Assembly (NCBI GenBank): GCA_946807835.1
Contig: OX327699.1
Location: forward strand, 4,643,001 to 4,707,000
Direction: 5' to 3'
Length of the DNA stretch: 64,000 bases
Source: Ailanthus altissimus
Taxonomy: Eukaryota > Streptophyta > Magnoliopsida > Sapindales > Simaroubaceae
Part shown: one piece after another, positions 1 to 11,722 of the stretch
How the letters are laid out: every line of letters starts with the position of its first letter
Position numbering within the stretch: position 1 is the first letter of the stretch
Made by a program: the position numbers and the translations under genes
Notes under the pieces: generated by a model
Seen by the model: the letters and a program-made list of their open reading frames with translations, nothing else
What the model was told of the DNA's origin: nothing
The model's database searches: none

Positions 1-1385
1 TTCTTAATGTTTTTTTGTTTTCTCTTTATATATTCTATACAAATTTTCAAGTTTGATAAATTAAGGGAATTGAGAATTACTTCTAAAACAAGTTGTTGAA
101 TTTTTTATTTAAAAATGTGTCCTAAATGTTTGTGCTATAACATGAATGAGTTTTCATTGATTAATTTATACTTTGTATCATAATTACTTGCATGTAAGAT
201 TACATAATCTTTTAAGGCATTAATATCCACTTTATATAGTTTATCAATTAGAGATTTGATATCAATAAGATTTGAATTTAAGAAAAGACTCAACTTCTCA
301 TTTCTAAATATACAATAGTATCCAAATTTGTCCAAGCATGAAACAAAAATTAAATTCTATCTAAATGATAGTACACAAAAGTCTCATCCAAATTCAAATA
401 TAAACTAAAGTTAATTTGTATTCTAAATAAACCTATTGCCTCTATAGTTGCATTGTTGCCATTTTTCACAAAGATGAATCTTTTAGTATTAGTTGGTACT
501 CAGCTTCTTAGACAATTTTGCATAGTAACACTTACATGATTTGTTGTACCAGTATCCACCCACTAAATATCATTAGGTTTCAAGGTTAAGTTAACTTTAA
601 AACACATAAAATTGATAAGTTTACCATTTTTCAAATGCCAATTGGCATACTTGGACCTTTTTTCACATGACCAACATTCTTATAAAAGAATTAGGTAATC
701 ACATTATCTTATTTTTGTTGCAACTTATGCTATGAAGTTCCATCATATGCAGTTTTCTTTCCCTTATTGTTCATTTTCCTTTTTCAATTGGTAGTTTTAT
801 CCTATGAGATAAAAACTAGGTGAGCACTTTTAATCTTTTCTTATTTTAATCTATCATATTCTTACACACATTGAGTAATAAGCTTATTCAGAGTCCTTTT
901 TTCTTTCTAAGTATTGTAACTGATCTTAAATGGACTAAACAGTGCAGGGAGAGAGATTAAAACTAGGTGTATGAGAATATCGTCAGTAGTTCTAGCTAGT
1001 GCCTAAGTCGAGTCACCAGATTTGAGATCTCCATGATGTACTCATTTATGTTTTCTTTGTTTTTATATTTCATTGAAACAAGCTTAGTAAGAATAGTACT
1101 TGCTTTATCCTTTTCATTACCAATGAAACAGTTTCTACTTGGCAAAGAAAATTCTTAACGTTTTCCTCCTCAGGTGTTGAGCCCCTAATGGTATCCAGAA
1201 TGAAGTGTTTCATGATCATGAGGCTCATAGAGTTTGAACCATCCATTGTTCATAAATGGCCCTTTGATAAACATTACTTTCATTTATCAGTGTCAGAGGT
1301 TGTTCAATTTGGATCGCATAGTCTAGATCCATGCACTCGAATACTATCATGATGTGTTATTTTCATTTCTTGAAATTCATGCGTT
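1..1385 (-). pseudogene. Ty1-copia gag-protease-pre-integrase remnant
   Basis: Reading the minus strand from about 1385 down to 1, the translation follows the order of a copia polyprotein. A UBN2-type Gag region (about 1385-880) comes first. A degraded zinc knuckle follows near 690-640 (still readable as FFYKNVGHVKK). Next is the aspartic protease core WVDTGTTNHVS near 565-530. Last is a GAG-pre-integrase segment (335-1), with HKHLGHIFK near 110-85. Several frameshifts and stops break it, so no protein is made. The element runs off the left edge, so its integrase, RT and 3' LTR lie outside the window. The 5' LTR should lie to the right of 1385, but I could not delimit it. Family assignment is secure; exact ends are not. 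Confidence 0.8.
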
Positions 1386-1473
1386 GACATTTACAAATAT
1401 AAAAAAAAATGCAATGACTGAACATGTACAAACAAATAAACAGCTTATAATTAATTACTAAAAGTCATAATTC

Positions 1474-1513
<40 letters not shown>
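1474..1513. repeat. (AT)n-(TG)n microsatellite
   Basis: An uninterrupted AT dinucleotide run passes directly into about 14 TG units. Confidence 0.95.
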
Positions 1514-1516
<3 letters not shown>

Positions 1517-2334
1517 AAGTAAACATTGAACATATACATACATAAATAGGCCCATCACAAGATACCTAATGCAACACTGATATTAAGTTTTTAGATAGAA
1601 ATATTTACTTGTAAACGACACTTTTTGAACATAATCAACAAATAATAATAACAAAACGGTCAAGTAATATGCATTTCTTTAGACCAACTTATTATATGCA
1701 TGGTTTACCACTAAATTTATCACAAATATACAACTAAAATTTATCTTTTATCTTGCCAAAAAATAACTTTCTTTTGAGCCAATCATTTTTTTAGCATAAA
1801 CTTAGCATGTTTACATATTCCAATATAAGTTAATCTACATAATAGAAATTACTTTGGCAACATATCATTTCACTTTAACCTATAATGAAATATTAAACAA
1901 AAAAAAAAAAAAAGGAAGAAAATAGATAAAAACATAAATTTCCCTTCCCTGGACCGGCATCGTGACCCCTTTATTCTGGCACTGCATCGCTGAGTCTCTA
2001 TCTTTGTAGTGTTATGGCGTTGGGTCACTGACTTTGGTGTTACGACACCATATGGTTGGTAACATAACTTTGATTTTCTAACTTTAGTGCTGCGATACTG
2101 GATCTTTATTTTTTTAATTTTAAACATAGATTTAAAAAAATAGAGAAAATCAACAAAAAAAAACTAATGTCATGATTATGAATTTTTATAATATCGTGTT
2201 AACAACCATTCTATCTTTGATAGGGAAAAGAGCATATGATTGAAATTGAAATAAAGGGACCTTAACTTGACCTTTTATATTACTTAAATTGCTATGAGCC
2301 TATCAATTATAACAAAATAAGATATTAAATTTCT

Positions 2335-2369
<35 letters not shown>
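2335..2369. repeat. (AC)n-(AT)n microsatellite
   Basis: About 11 AC units are followed by an AT run. It is the mirror composition of the microsatellite at 1474-1513. Confidence 0.95.
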
Positions 2370-2574
2370 AGTCTATACTAATAATATTTAAAAATTTTGT
2401 AAGCTCATAATAAACTTATTAGATCACTTTTATCAGGCTTTTAATTAAACAACCAACCCATATACAATTAATATTAATATGTGAACCTATAAGAAAGGAA
2501 AATATCAAAAATATTAAGATGACATACACGTTAAAGAAACAATTTATGTAGCAAAAGATGCGATCATTAAAAGG

Positions 2575-3841
2575 TGTTAGGGATGATTTTTGGCTTAAGG
2601 GGAAGGCCCGGCCCCCAACTTAAGTTTGAAGTGTGAGAGAAGATGAAAAAGTTCGAGTTCTTGGGCCTTTGGTCGCCAAGTGCCAAGATTATGGCTATGC
2701 TAGTGGTAGACGTCTAAAATGGTGCTAAGAAGTAGCTGAACTCTGAAACATGGTGGAACTAACTGAGGGCACCTAAAGAACACAACACAACAAAGGTTAG
2801 AGGCAGACGATGGTCCTCCAATGCTCAAGTAAAAAAAAAAATGCTTTGGACAGTGTTCTTGAGGGTTAACTTGCCCCAAAGAGAGAGTTGAGAGAATATG
2901 GAGAATTTTGCTTACTAGAGAAAGAGTTTTAATTTTGAAACTACCAATTCTCCTATTCACTTTTGTATTCTAAAGACTTAACTTGAACTGAGAGGATGCC
3001 AGTTGAAGAAATCCTTTCAAGGGCAATACATGGCGAGCTACTAGTGGTGAACAGTCTCTATCATAAAGGGCACTTTGGAGAATTTTAATTTAGAGGGACA
3101 CAAAGGTCATTTATCTTCCCCTAACATCTAAAGTACTAGGTATAATGTGATTGGTCATTTTTGAACATGTCAACCTTGAGTTGGTGAGGTTTGAGGGGCA
3201 CTAAGGGGTCTTCTGACTGTCCCTTTATGCTTAGCGAGAACAGTGCTGAACTGCTCACCTACCCCAAACAATCTCTGTCTATAGTGTTAGCATTGACCAA
3301 TGCTTTGAGTCTTGCTAACGTGGCGATTGGCTCTTTGGGAATTCTTATTCAATCTTATCCTCCAAGTCTAACAGTTAGTTGATGTGGCATCTAGGTGCTT
3401 CCCTAGTGGGTCTTGTGCTGACATGGCATGTCCTAGCCAAGGTTAATGTGGCACTTGTTCATTGGGCATTTAGAGATTCTTGTATCTAACCTTATCTCTA
3501 AGTTAGATAGCTAGGGTACTCCTCTAATAGGTCCTGCTAATAACGTGACAAAACCTGAGTAGTGCTGACATGTGTACTAGTAGGCCCATGTTGACATGGT
3601 GGACGCCTGAGTTTGGGTGACCTGTCCTCTAATATAGTGACTGAGTAGAGACACCTAGCATAGCTTAGGTCTCATTACATAAGCTTAATGGGCTGAGTTA
3701 AGAAGGTACAAGTGTTGTAGTCCAAACTCAGTCCCACTGAGGCAGCTCCCTCTGAGTTTGATACTTAAAAAGCTTAGATTTGAATGTTGGCTTGGGCTCA
3801 CTAGTATTGGAATGAGTGTCACTACTTTTTACCCCTCAACA
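2575..3841. mobile_element. Solo LTR, about 1.27 kb, inside the PYG7 duplicate
   Basis: The segment begins TGTTAGGG and ends CCCCTCAACA, so it has TG...CA termini with a short imperfect inverted repeat. It is flanked by AAAGG (2570-2574) and GAAGG (3842-3846), a likely 5-bp target duplication with one mismatch. Its boundaries are confirmed independently: the intact PYG7 intron has the same flanking sequence uninterrupted at about 21490-21494. No coding potential, primer site or second LTR is present, so it is a solo LTR. The superfamily is unknown. Confidence 0.75.
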
Positions 3842-4371
3842 GAAGGTAAACAAAATAAATACATGTTGTCACATCTACTTGAGTATAAATAGTATTTTCA
3901 TTATTATGCAGTGTTACTTTTAAAATTTGAAGTGTTCATAATCAATTTTAAAAGTGATTACATTTTCATTGATGTGTTTACATATGATGGAGTCAATTCA
4001 CTTAATAGTTAAGACTTTTTAACTCATTAAACATTTTAGACTGAGATCATGTTAGCACTACCTATTAAAGGTCTCACCATTCTTTCGTTGATTTTATTAT
4101 TGAATAATAGTTTACTGCAATATATTGTAGATTCCTTGAGGATGCTTTTGACCATTTAAGATTATTTAATTGTGAAAAGGCTTATAATTTGGGCAACTGT
4201 GTTTTCATTTGGATCCAGCTCACAGCTAATGTCTGCACAATTAGCAAATGCAAGTGAAAATTTTAGAACAGATGTTGTTTCTAAAATAAGGGAATTATTT
4301 GAATTGGCAATCCAGGTATCTTATCTGCTTTTACTATTAGGTTGCTTGGAGTTAGAATCCTTTTTGTGATT

Positions 4372-4482
4372 CATCAAGTCCTTGTACCTAGAGATTTTGA
4401 CCTTTCTGCTAAAGATTATAGGTGAGAATCTATTTTCTTCATCAAGTCCTTGTACCAAGAGAACTTGACCCTTTCTGCTAAA
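4372..4482 (+). repeat. 69-bp tandem duplication within the PYG7 pseudogene
   Basis: The end of exon 4 (start ATCAAGTCCTTGTACC) is present twice, at 4373 and 4441, with the 5' part of intron 4 between. The intact gene has it once. This is a local duplication that arose after the segment was copied. Confidence 0.85.
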
Positions 4483-5689
4483 CTATTGTTCCTAAACATT
4501 AACCTGTTATTCTATGTTTTCTAATTTCAGAAGCAGTGGAGAAGTGGGGATGGTGATGTCACTGTAATCAGTCTCTTTTTAATTTGGTGGTAGAGTGATA
4601 TTACTAATTTGTACGAGGGGTATTGCTAATATTTGTGAAAATATTACAGATATTAGGTGGTGCAACAAATTAGGAAAATTTTAAAAATAACCCTTATAAT
4701 TTTTCATTATTCTTTTTTAACCAAACTTAAATTGATTATGTTTTATTAGCCAAAACTTTCATTTATGGACACTTTTGTCCTAAAATCAAAAAATCAAAAA
4801 ATCAAACTATTCTCACACTCTCCACCGAAAAGCACCAAAAATTTTGAAGTTGTCATTGCATAGATCAAGACTTAGACAAAATATTTTTCACTTCGAACGA
4901 AGAAAATAGGCGATTTTTGGTAAGTTTTTAAATTTTTTTGAGAATTTTAAATATTTTTCGAAATTTGTTAAAATTTACATTTGAAGTTAAAAATAGGTGA
5001 AATTAATGAATTATATGTAAAAAAATGAGTTAGAATGGTATAAGAAACATTAAAAACGGGCAAAACATTAAGAGTTTTGGGTGTAATAGATTGATGCTGA
5101 CGGTGGTCGGCCACTGTTGCTTTGCATTCTAATCTTGGGCTTGAGATGCATCCTTAAGGTGCATCACTGAAGTCCGTGATGCTGCACTGTTGCACCACGT
5201 GGCAGCCTACATAGGCTGCCACGTGGCACAAATATAATTTTTTTTATAAAAAAATTAATTTTATTTAAATGAAATAAATTAAATTTAATGTTATTTATAT
5301 TAAATATATTAAATTTAATGTTATTTAAATTAAATATATTAAATTAAATTCTATTTTTAAAATTTAAAAATTAAATGTCTATTGAATTAATTGTTAGTAA
5401 TTAATTTCTCTTTCTCTTTTATGTCTATTGAATTAATATAATTGTTTGTGAATTGTTTTTGGTAAATAATATTGTATGTTATTTAAAATATGTATGCTTG
5501 TTATTATTTTTTCTAATATTAATTTATTAATTTTATTTAGTTTTTTAATTGTTACAGAAAAGATAACGTATCGAAAATATATAGACTTCCAGAGCATATA
5601 TTTTTTCGTGCATCAATGACAGCTTATGTGAAAATGTATGATTTAAATAGTATAAAAAACAATTAACAGAGAATTAGAAAATATTATTT

Positions 5690-8490
5690 AGGCTGACGTG
5701 TATGGGACATTTCTTAGATATGCCAGAGTTGACGTTCTCTGGTATTGTGGTGCATGAGGTGCATACCTCCAATTTAGAATATGAGATGTGGTTTTACATA
5801 GGGAGGAAACGCATCCGATTTAGCCGACAAGAGTTTGTACTAATCACCGGACTATAAATGCGAGATTACCCTCCCGCCCAGCAGCTAAATAGGAAATTGG
5901 GCACTAGATTGTGGGATACATATTTTTCTGGAGGAAAAAAATTATCGTACATATTTCTTGATAAGTGATACAGACATCTGAATTTGAAGGATATGGACGA
6001 TGAAGATACAATAAAGTTAAGTTTATTTTATTTTGTGTATCGTGTTTTGATTCCACACGATGAGTGTAGTGGGATTCAAAATTTTGTACTATGTTTAGTG
6101 GACGATTTTGATGAGTTTAATATGTATCCATGAGGCAATATTGTATGGACTGTACTTCATAACTCACTTAAGAAGGCCGCATTCCAAAAACTAGAGAAAA
6201 TAAATAGGAAAGAGTTTGTAAGAGTAAGTTTGAGAGTTACAATGTGTATGAATTTTTGCACGCATTTTCAGTACGTCATAATTTTCTTGTACTTAACTTT
6301 TTGATTTTAATTATTTATTTGTTTTTATATACGTCAATCTTATATTTTAAAAATAATTATATTAGGTATAAAATTTTGAGGCAATTTCAGTATGTGGAGA
6401 GGTTTTTGATATTCACTATAGTGATCGTTCCCCTCATATTTTGAATTAGGTGACTCGAGGGACTTTATAGTTTGATAACGTTAAGAATACAATATTAGGG
6501 AAGCATTTGGTATGTGTTGATATTAATTGAAAAATATATGTTTATAAACTTTATTTTGTATTAAGCGTAGTTTAATTTTATATTTGTAGGATTTTTGGTA
6601 CTTTTGGTACATCGTAAATTAGTACCAAAAGATTATGAGAAGAAATAGGCAATTGTGCAAATGGTTAGACATGTAGGCATTCCAAGCGGAAGCTATGTTC
6701 GGGACTTACCAAATATGTATGGTAAAAGCAAGCGCTCGATGGCCTATGTCCATTTCAGCAACCCTAACGATGATGATATGGATGTGGAGGGGGATGGATA
6801 TAAATGAGCAAACTCACAAATGTCAGCACCAGTGTCAAGAGCAATGATATATTACTTATTTACATGATTAACTAAAGAGATATTTTCATATATTTCTAAA
6901 TAAGTCATTAACTATAGTTATGTTTCTTGTAGTCTGAACATAGTGTATCTGCAGATCATGGTGTTACACATCAGATTGAGCAATTACGGGAGGAGATGAT
7001 TAAGAGATTTGAGCGTACTGAAGCTGCACTTCTGCAGAGAATAGACAAGGATAGAGATGAAATTTTTATAAGGGTTGATTATCTCCGGACCGATCTTACA
7101 CAACAGATACAGCAAATGATGATGTACTTTAGGCAGTTATACTCATTCTAACCCAATGAAAGCCATAATATGGTAAGAAAAATAAATTTAAAATTGCGAT
7201 AATTTTTTTTTACCTTAATTGCAGGCTGATTTATTTTAATATATACATATATTTTAGTTTGGAGAGAACACACCGACAGACTGTCAATATGGTTTTCGGA
7301 CCGCAGCTACTGGTTATGACATGCTGCCCTGGTCACTGATTGACAGTCCTGCAAGTGTTGAGATCTTACCTGTCCTGCATAAGGGAGTGAGTCAATATGG
7401 AAGACCGTATAGGCCTGCATGGTATTTGCACACCCCATATACAAATCCATTTTCACAAAAGATATATGAGAAGAAGAAAATTGAAATTGAAGTACAACCT
7501 TAAACAGACATGAATCTATTGCTGTAGATAGACTCGGCCATCTTAGTTGAGTTTCACGCCTGGATGGACAAGGATGAGAGTGTAGTCATCTTATCTGGCC
7601 TTGACGCTAACTCAGCATGGTTTCAGGAATTGCTACACAGCTGGCTAGATGACTTTGTATGTAAAATTTATTTTATTTATTTAAATTTACACATTGACAT
7701 GACAGTAATTATAAGTGTTGAAATATATTAAATAATTTATAATTTTAATTATTTGTTAATGCAACATATTAATGAGTATTTGAAGGTAATCCGGCTTAGG
7801 CAAAACTATTACACTAATGCATTGCGACAATTGTCCACTTCTGTGGATTCGTATTTCTTTGTGAGTATTGAATTAAATTAGTTACATTTTCTTAATGAAT
7901 ATTTATTGATTATTTGATGGTCTCGCATTTTTAGGAGACTTTTAGACTCCTTTATGAGGAACACAAAAACGACATTTCTGGCATTGCATGGAGTGATGAA
8001 GTGATGGCATATGCCCAAGGCGCAAAAGAAGATTTACTCGGTGTACAAATGTGAATTGAGATTAACAAGGTAAAATATAATATTTTGTATGAATGTTGTT
8101 ATTTTTTTTTATAACTTGTAGTACTATTTGTGAGACTTATTTGAATTTTATGTAAGTTTATATTCCTATCAACAACATTGGGTTACGGCTGATGTGGACA
8201 TCTTAGATAGGTAAATAGTGATCTACGATTCTAGCATCAAGGGATTTATCGATGGCGTGATTAAGAATCATATCGTGCCATTATTTACATTGTTACCCCA
8301 CTACCTAGATGCTTGAACATTTTATGAGTAACGACAACTTATACTTGACTTAACCCCTTTTCATGTAATTAGATTAGATAAGGGAGTGCCACAACAGATA
8401 ATGAATAGTGGAGATTGTAGGGTTTATGTTTATATGTTTATAGAGTTTTTGATGTTGTGTCATCCCCTAGATTTTAGTCCTGATCATAGG
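5690..8490 (+). pseudogene. MULE-borne DUF1985 / Ulp1-like (C48) protease gene, decayed
   Basis: Translated pieces separated by AT-rich introns follow the usual order of these proteins. First is a DUF1985-like block (about 5690-5860), with DMPEL, MWFYIGRKRIRFS and EFVLITGL. Next is a segment ending in acidic DDDMD (6590-6800), then a charged helical region HQIEQLREEMIKRFERTEAAL (6980-7150) likely to form a coiled coil. Then come FGENTPTDCQYGF...WYLHTPYTNPF (7258-7500), LSGLDANSAWF (7590-7660), and exons near 7780-7860 and 7934-8070. The C-terminal protease part (8157-8490) contains VIYDSS and the catalytic-cysteine region as NSGDCRVYVYMFIEFL. In active SUMO proteases this reads like GDCGVF, so the flanking glycine is changed. 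Several in-frame stops (for example near 7502, 8054 and 8200) make this a pseudogene. The role of Ulp1 genes in MULEs is not established. Confidence 0.8.
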
Positions 8491-8995
8491 TAATTTTTTT
8501 AGGACCAAAATGGCAATTGATTTATGAAAAGCTGCAAAAAAATAATAAAGAAAAATTAAATGTTTGTATGTGTTTAAAGTTCTTTTTTTTTAATGTAATA
8601 TACATTTAATGGTAAATGTATAATTAGTCAATGCATGCATTATTAACAAAAATTGGGAAAAAAGAAACATAACAAACATATCAATTAAATACAATGGTAA
8701 CAAAGTACAATTAACTAGTTAAATAAGGCCAATAACTACATGACTTAAAAATAGAAATATAACTCATAAATAACATATCAACTACCATATAATGCAATTG
8801 AGTTTCGAAAAATTTGTTGATTATATCCATGCTGGTTACAACGGATGCATATATTCTTCGTGGGAACCTTACATTGCGATAGAATTCAATTCTTCCGACG
8901 TCTTCCTGATTTTCGGTGTGCTATAGAAGGCTGGATGTCAGCAGCTCTCAACTCCTCTAGAACAATCCAATATAATGGATGATTAACAGGATTTA

Positions 8996-11300
8996 TTAGT
9001 TCTCTTTATGCACACAATAAAGACTCAGTCGTGTAATATCACGAACAAAGAGTCCGGTACTGGAATCTGACTTGGCTGTATACTGCAAGTGCATGAGTAC
9101 ACTGTAGCTGCCGTAGATCAAACTTTCAATAACTATATGACTTTGCTGAATGTACACTATTCCATTTCTTTTTCCATCCTTAACGAGAAAGCGAGATTGA
9201 TCTATTGCATGCACTGTCATGCAAGAAGAATCATCATTGTGCTTCCAAATCTTCTCATAGGCCCAATTTGTCAAAAAGTTTGACATATTTTCTGCAGCCT
9301 CATGTCTCTCAACAAACCATCTTTGCATTAACTCTCTAATCCACTCAATTAAGGCAGTCACCGTCATGTCACGTGCTTCCTTTACAATAGCGTTAATGCT
9401 CTCTGCAATGTTGGTAGTCATGATGTCATATCTTCTGAATGCTCTCATTGATCGAGCCTATTTTGCAAAACCAACCTCCTCCTCCAAGTATCTCGTTGTC
9501 TCTGATTTTATTTCTCGCGTCTTATTAATTTCTCTTTGAAAGTCAGCTACATGATACGTCTTAACAGCAATAAAATAGAAAGCCAAATAGTACCCTCATT
9601 TTGTTGTCTCTGACGGTATCTTATATCGTGCGACCAAATTACCCTTCAAGTGATGGATGCATACCCTATGATATACATTAGGAAATATCTCTCTAATGGC
9701 CTTCTCGATACTAGCATGTTGATCAAATATAAATACAAGGTTCTCAATATCACTAATGACTCTTTGGAGTTTTGCCATAAACCGTGTCCATGAAGCATTA
9801 TTTTCAGAGTCAGCAATATCTCATGCAAGTGAAAAATTTTGGTTGTTTCCATCCTTACAAACATCCACAAACATTGTTTCCAAGTATGCATTTTTCAAAA
9901 ATATACAATTAACTGCAATAACCAGTCGGATGGAAGACTAGAACCCTCTAATACATGGTCCTAGCGCCATAAAGAAATATTTAAAGTGCTTGCAATCGTT
10001 AATCTCCAAATGCATGACTGTACCTGGGTTCTATTGTTTCAATATATGGTAGTATGCAGGAAGTAATTTATATGAAGCCTCTAGAGTACCACGTATCAAA
10101 ACCAAACATGCTCTTTAGATCGCAAAGCAGTAGGGTAACTTATCTCCATACCAAACTCCTCACGTATGTCTGCTTGGATTTCCTTTAGTCTATAAAGTTG
10201 ACTTACAGATGTAAACTTATTTTTTTTATGAATCTGCCAATAATTCGAGACTTTGCTTGTCGATAACCATCGCACAATCGATCTAATTGGCACACGTGAT
10301 TTGAATCAATTATACGCACAATGAAATGTTTCCTTGTATTTGTCGACATCGCACGTAATCGCTATTAACATCTATCATTGTCACATTTTACCTCAAAACG
10401 ATCTTTTGTCAACCTTGAGACTTAAAACTCTAATTACCTTTAAGTGCTAACATACATTAGCACTACTCAAACAACTAATTACCTTTTGTCGACCTGGTGA
10501 AGTTCGTCTTTGCTATCAAATAACTTTTCTACAAACACATTGCCAATTCCACTACTCAATATCTTATCCTATATGCCCAAGTCTGATGGTGGTATTGGAG
10601 ACATAAACGCAAAGGGGTTTTTAGCTTCACAAAAATCTATTCTTTTAACTTCAACATTTAAGGAGCTTATTGAAACATAACAATGTCTGACTTCTGCTAA
10701 ATCATCAACTTCTAAATTATTAACATTTTTAACATTATCACAATCTCCCTCCACATCCTCAACATTTCCAATGTCATCACAAATGTAATGTGTATAGGTT
10801 GGGTCTTCATTGAATGGTATAGGAGAAACATTGTGATAGTCATTCGTTGTGTTTGAGGGAACCACTGTTGGAATTGATGGAGATGTATGGCTTACTTAGT
10901 TGCTACTGCTAGCTGACATAAAATGAGTATGAATCGATGATGGGTTTTGATTGAGGAGTTGTACATCATTTTTATAAGCGGGAGCTCTAAGATCCACTAT
11001 TACACATAAAGGACAGTACGATCTTCTGTTGGGGCTAAAAAAGAATCGAACATCACTGTCGTTTTTAATCTCAATGGGTTTTAACTTATACCTCGTCGCA
11101 TCAATTTTAATTTTCAAAGTCACCTTACAGTTCACATTGTTGACTCCCAAGGTATAACATACTGTATTTAAAATATCTTCAAAATTAACATCTTTCGGAA
11201 CAAAAATTTCAAAATTACTATAATCAACATAACTCTCTTCCCCATCACTAAAACTCTCACACTTTCCTTCAAAACAAATAACAATTGCATCATACTCCAT
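8996..11300 (-). pseudogene. MULE transposase gene, decayed
   Basis: The likely start codon is at 11300 (MEYDAIVICFEGK). The N-terminal part (11300-10570) is acidic and PB1-like, as in many plant MULE transposases, and has in-frame stops at about 10896 and 10569. A DNA-binding-type block follows near 10293-10096, with DIREEFGMEISYPTALRSKE. Then comes the catalytic core: FLKNAYLETMFVDVCKDGNNQNF (about 9930-9840), FDQHASIEKAIREIFPN with VCIHHLKGNL (about 9735-9630), and TTNIAESINAIVKEARDM (about 9420-9370). The position of the first catalytic aspartate appears as asparagine (VNCIFLK). The second aspartate (FDQ) and the glutamate (AES) remain. A TGA interrupts the core near 9823. The protein would not be active. 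It faces the Ulp1-like gene tail to tail inside the same inverted repeats. Confidence 0.85.
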
Positions 11301-11722
11301 AGAACCTAAAAACAAAATGAAAATGTTTAAAAATATATAAAAATAAACAGAAAAAATAAAATTAAAAAAATTAATCAAAACAGTGTAGCATCGCGGACAA
11401 GTCCGCTATGCTGCAACGAGATGTGCATAATGTGCGCATCTCGATCCTGATGGCCTTGTGTGCATCTCGAGCCCGAGATGTCGAAACCTGACGGCAGCTG
11501 CATCGGCTGCCGTCTGGTTTCAGCAAAATACACTAAAAATCATATTGTTGGCCGGATTTCAACGTCTTTTACATCGTTTTAACTCATTTTTCACATCTAA
11601 TTCATCAATAACACCTATTTCTAACTTTAAATGTAATTTTTATCTAATTTCTAACGAATATTAAAATTTCTAAAAATGTTTAGAAAAACTTATAAGATTT
11701 GGCTATTTTCTTGATTTAAAGT

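Larger units (their letters stand above)
1386..2515. other. AT-rich non-coding stretch, possible copia LTR remnant
   Basis: No supported gene. It contains the microsatellites listed separately and a moderately GC-rich patch at 1945-2100 with several short near-repeats of the type 'ctgcgatac / ctgcatcgc'. It lies just upstream (in element sense) of the copia Gag remnant, so part of it may be the decayed 5' LTR and leader. No primer-binding site is recognisable. Confidence 0.4.
2516..4620 (+). pseudogene. Partial duplicate of the PYG7 gene (intron 3 part, exon 4, exon 5 start)
   Basis: The sequence is collinear with about 21450-22360 of the intact PYG7 gene. It covers the 3' half of intron 3 (2516-2574 and 3842-4130), all of exon 4 (about 4131-4415) and the beginning of exon 5 (about 4530-4610). 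Typical conserved pieces are the residues RLIIWATVFSFGSS and ELFELAIQVSYLLLLL. The copy has lost exons 1-3 and 6, carries frameshifts and stops, and has a 69-bp internal tandem duplication (4372-4482). Because introns are retained, it arose by DNA duplication, not retrotransposition. A 1.27-kb solo LTR sits inside it. The right break lies about 50 bp before the left end of the MULE at 4673. It cannot give a functional protein. Confidence 0.9.
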
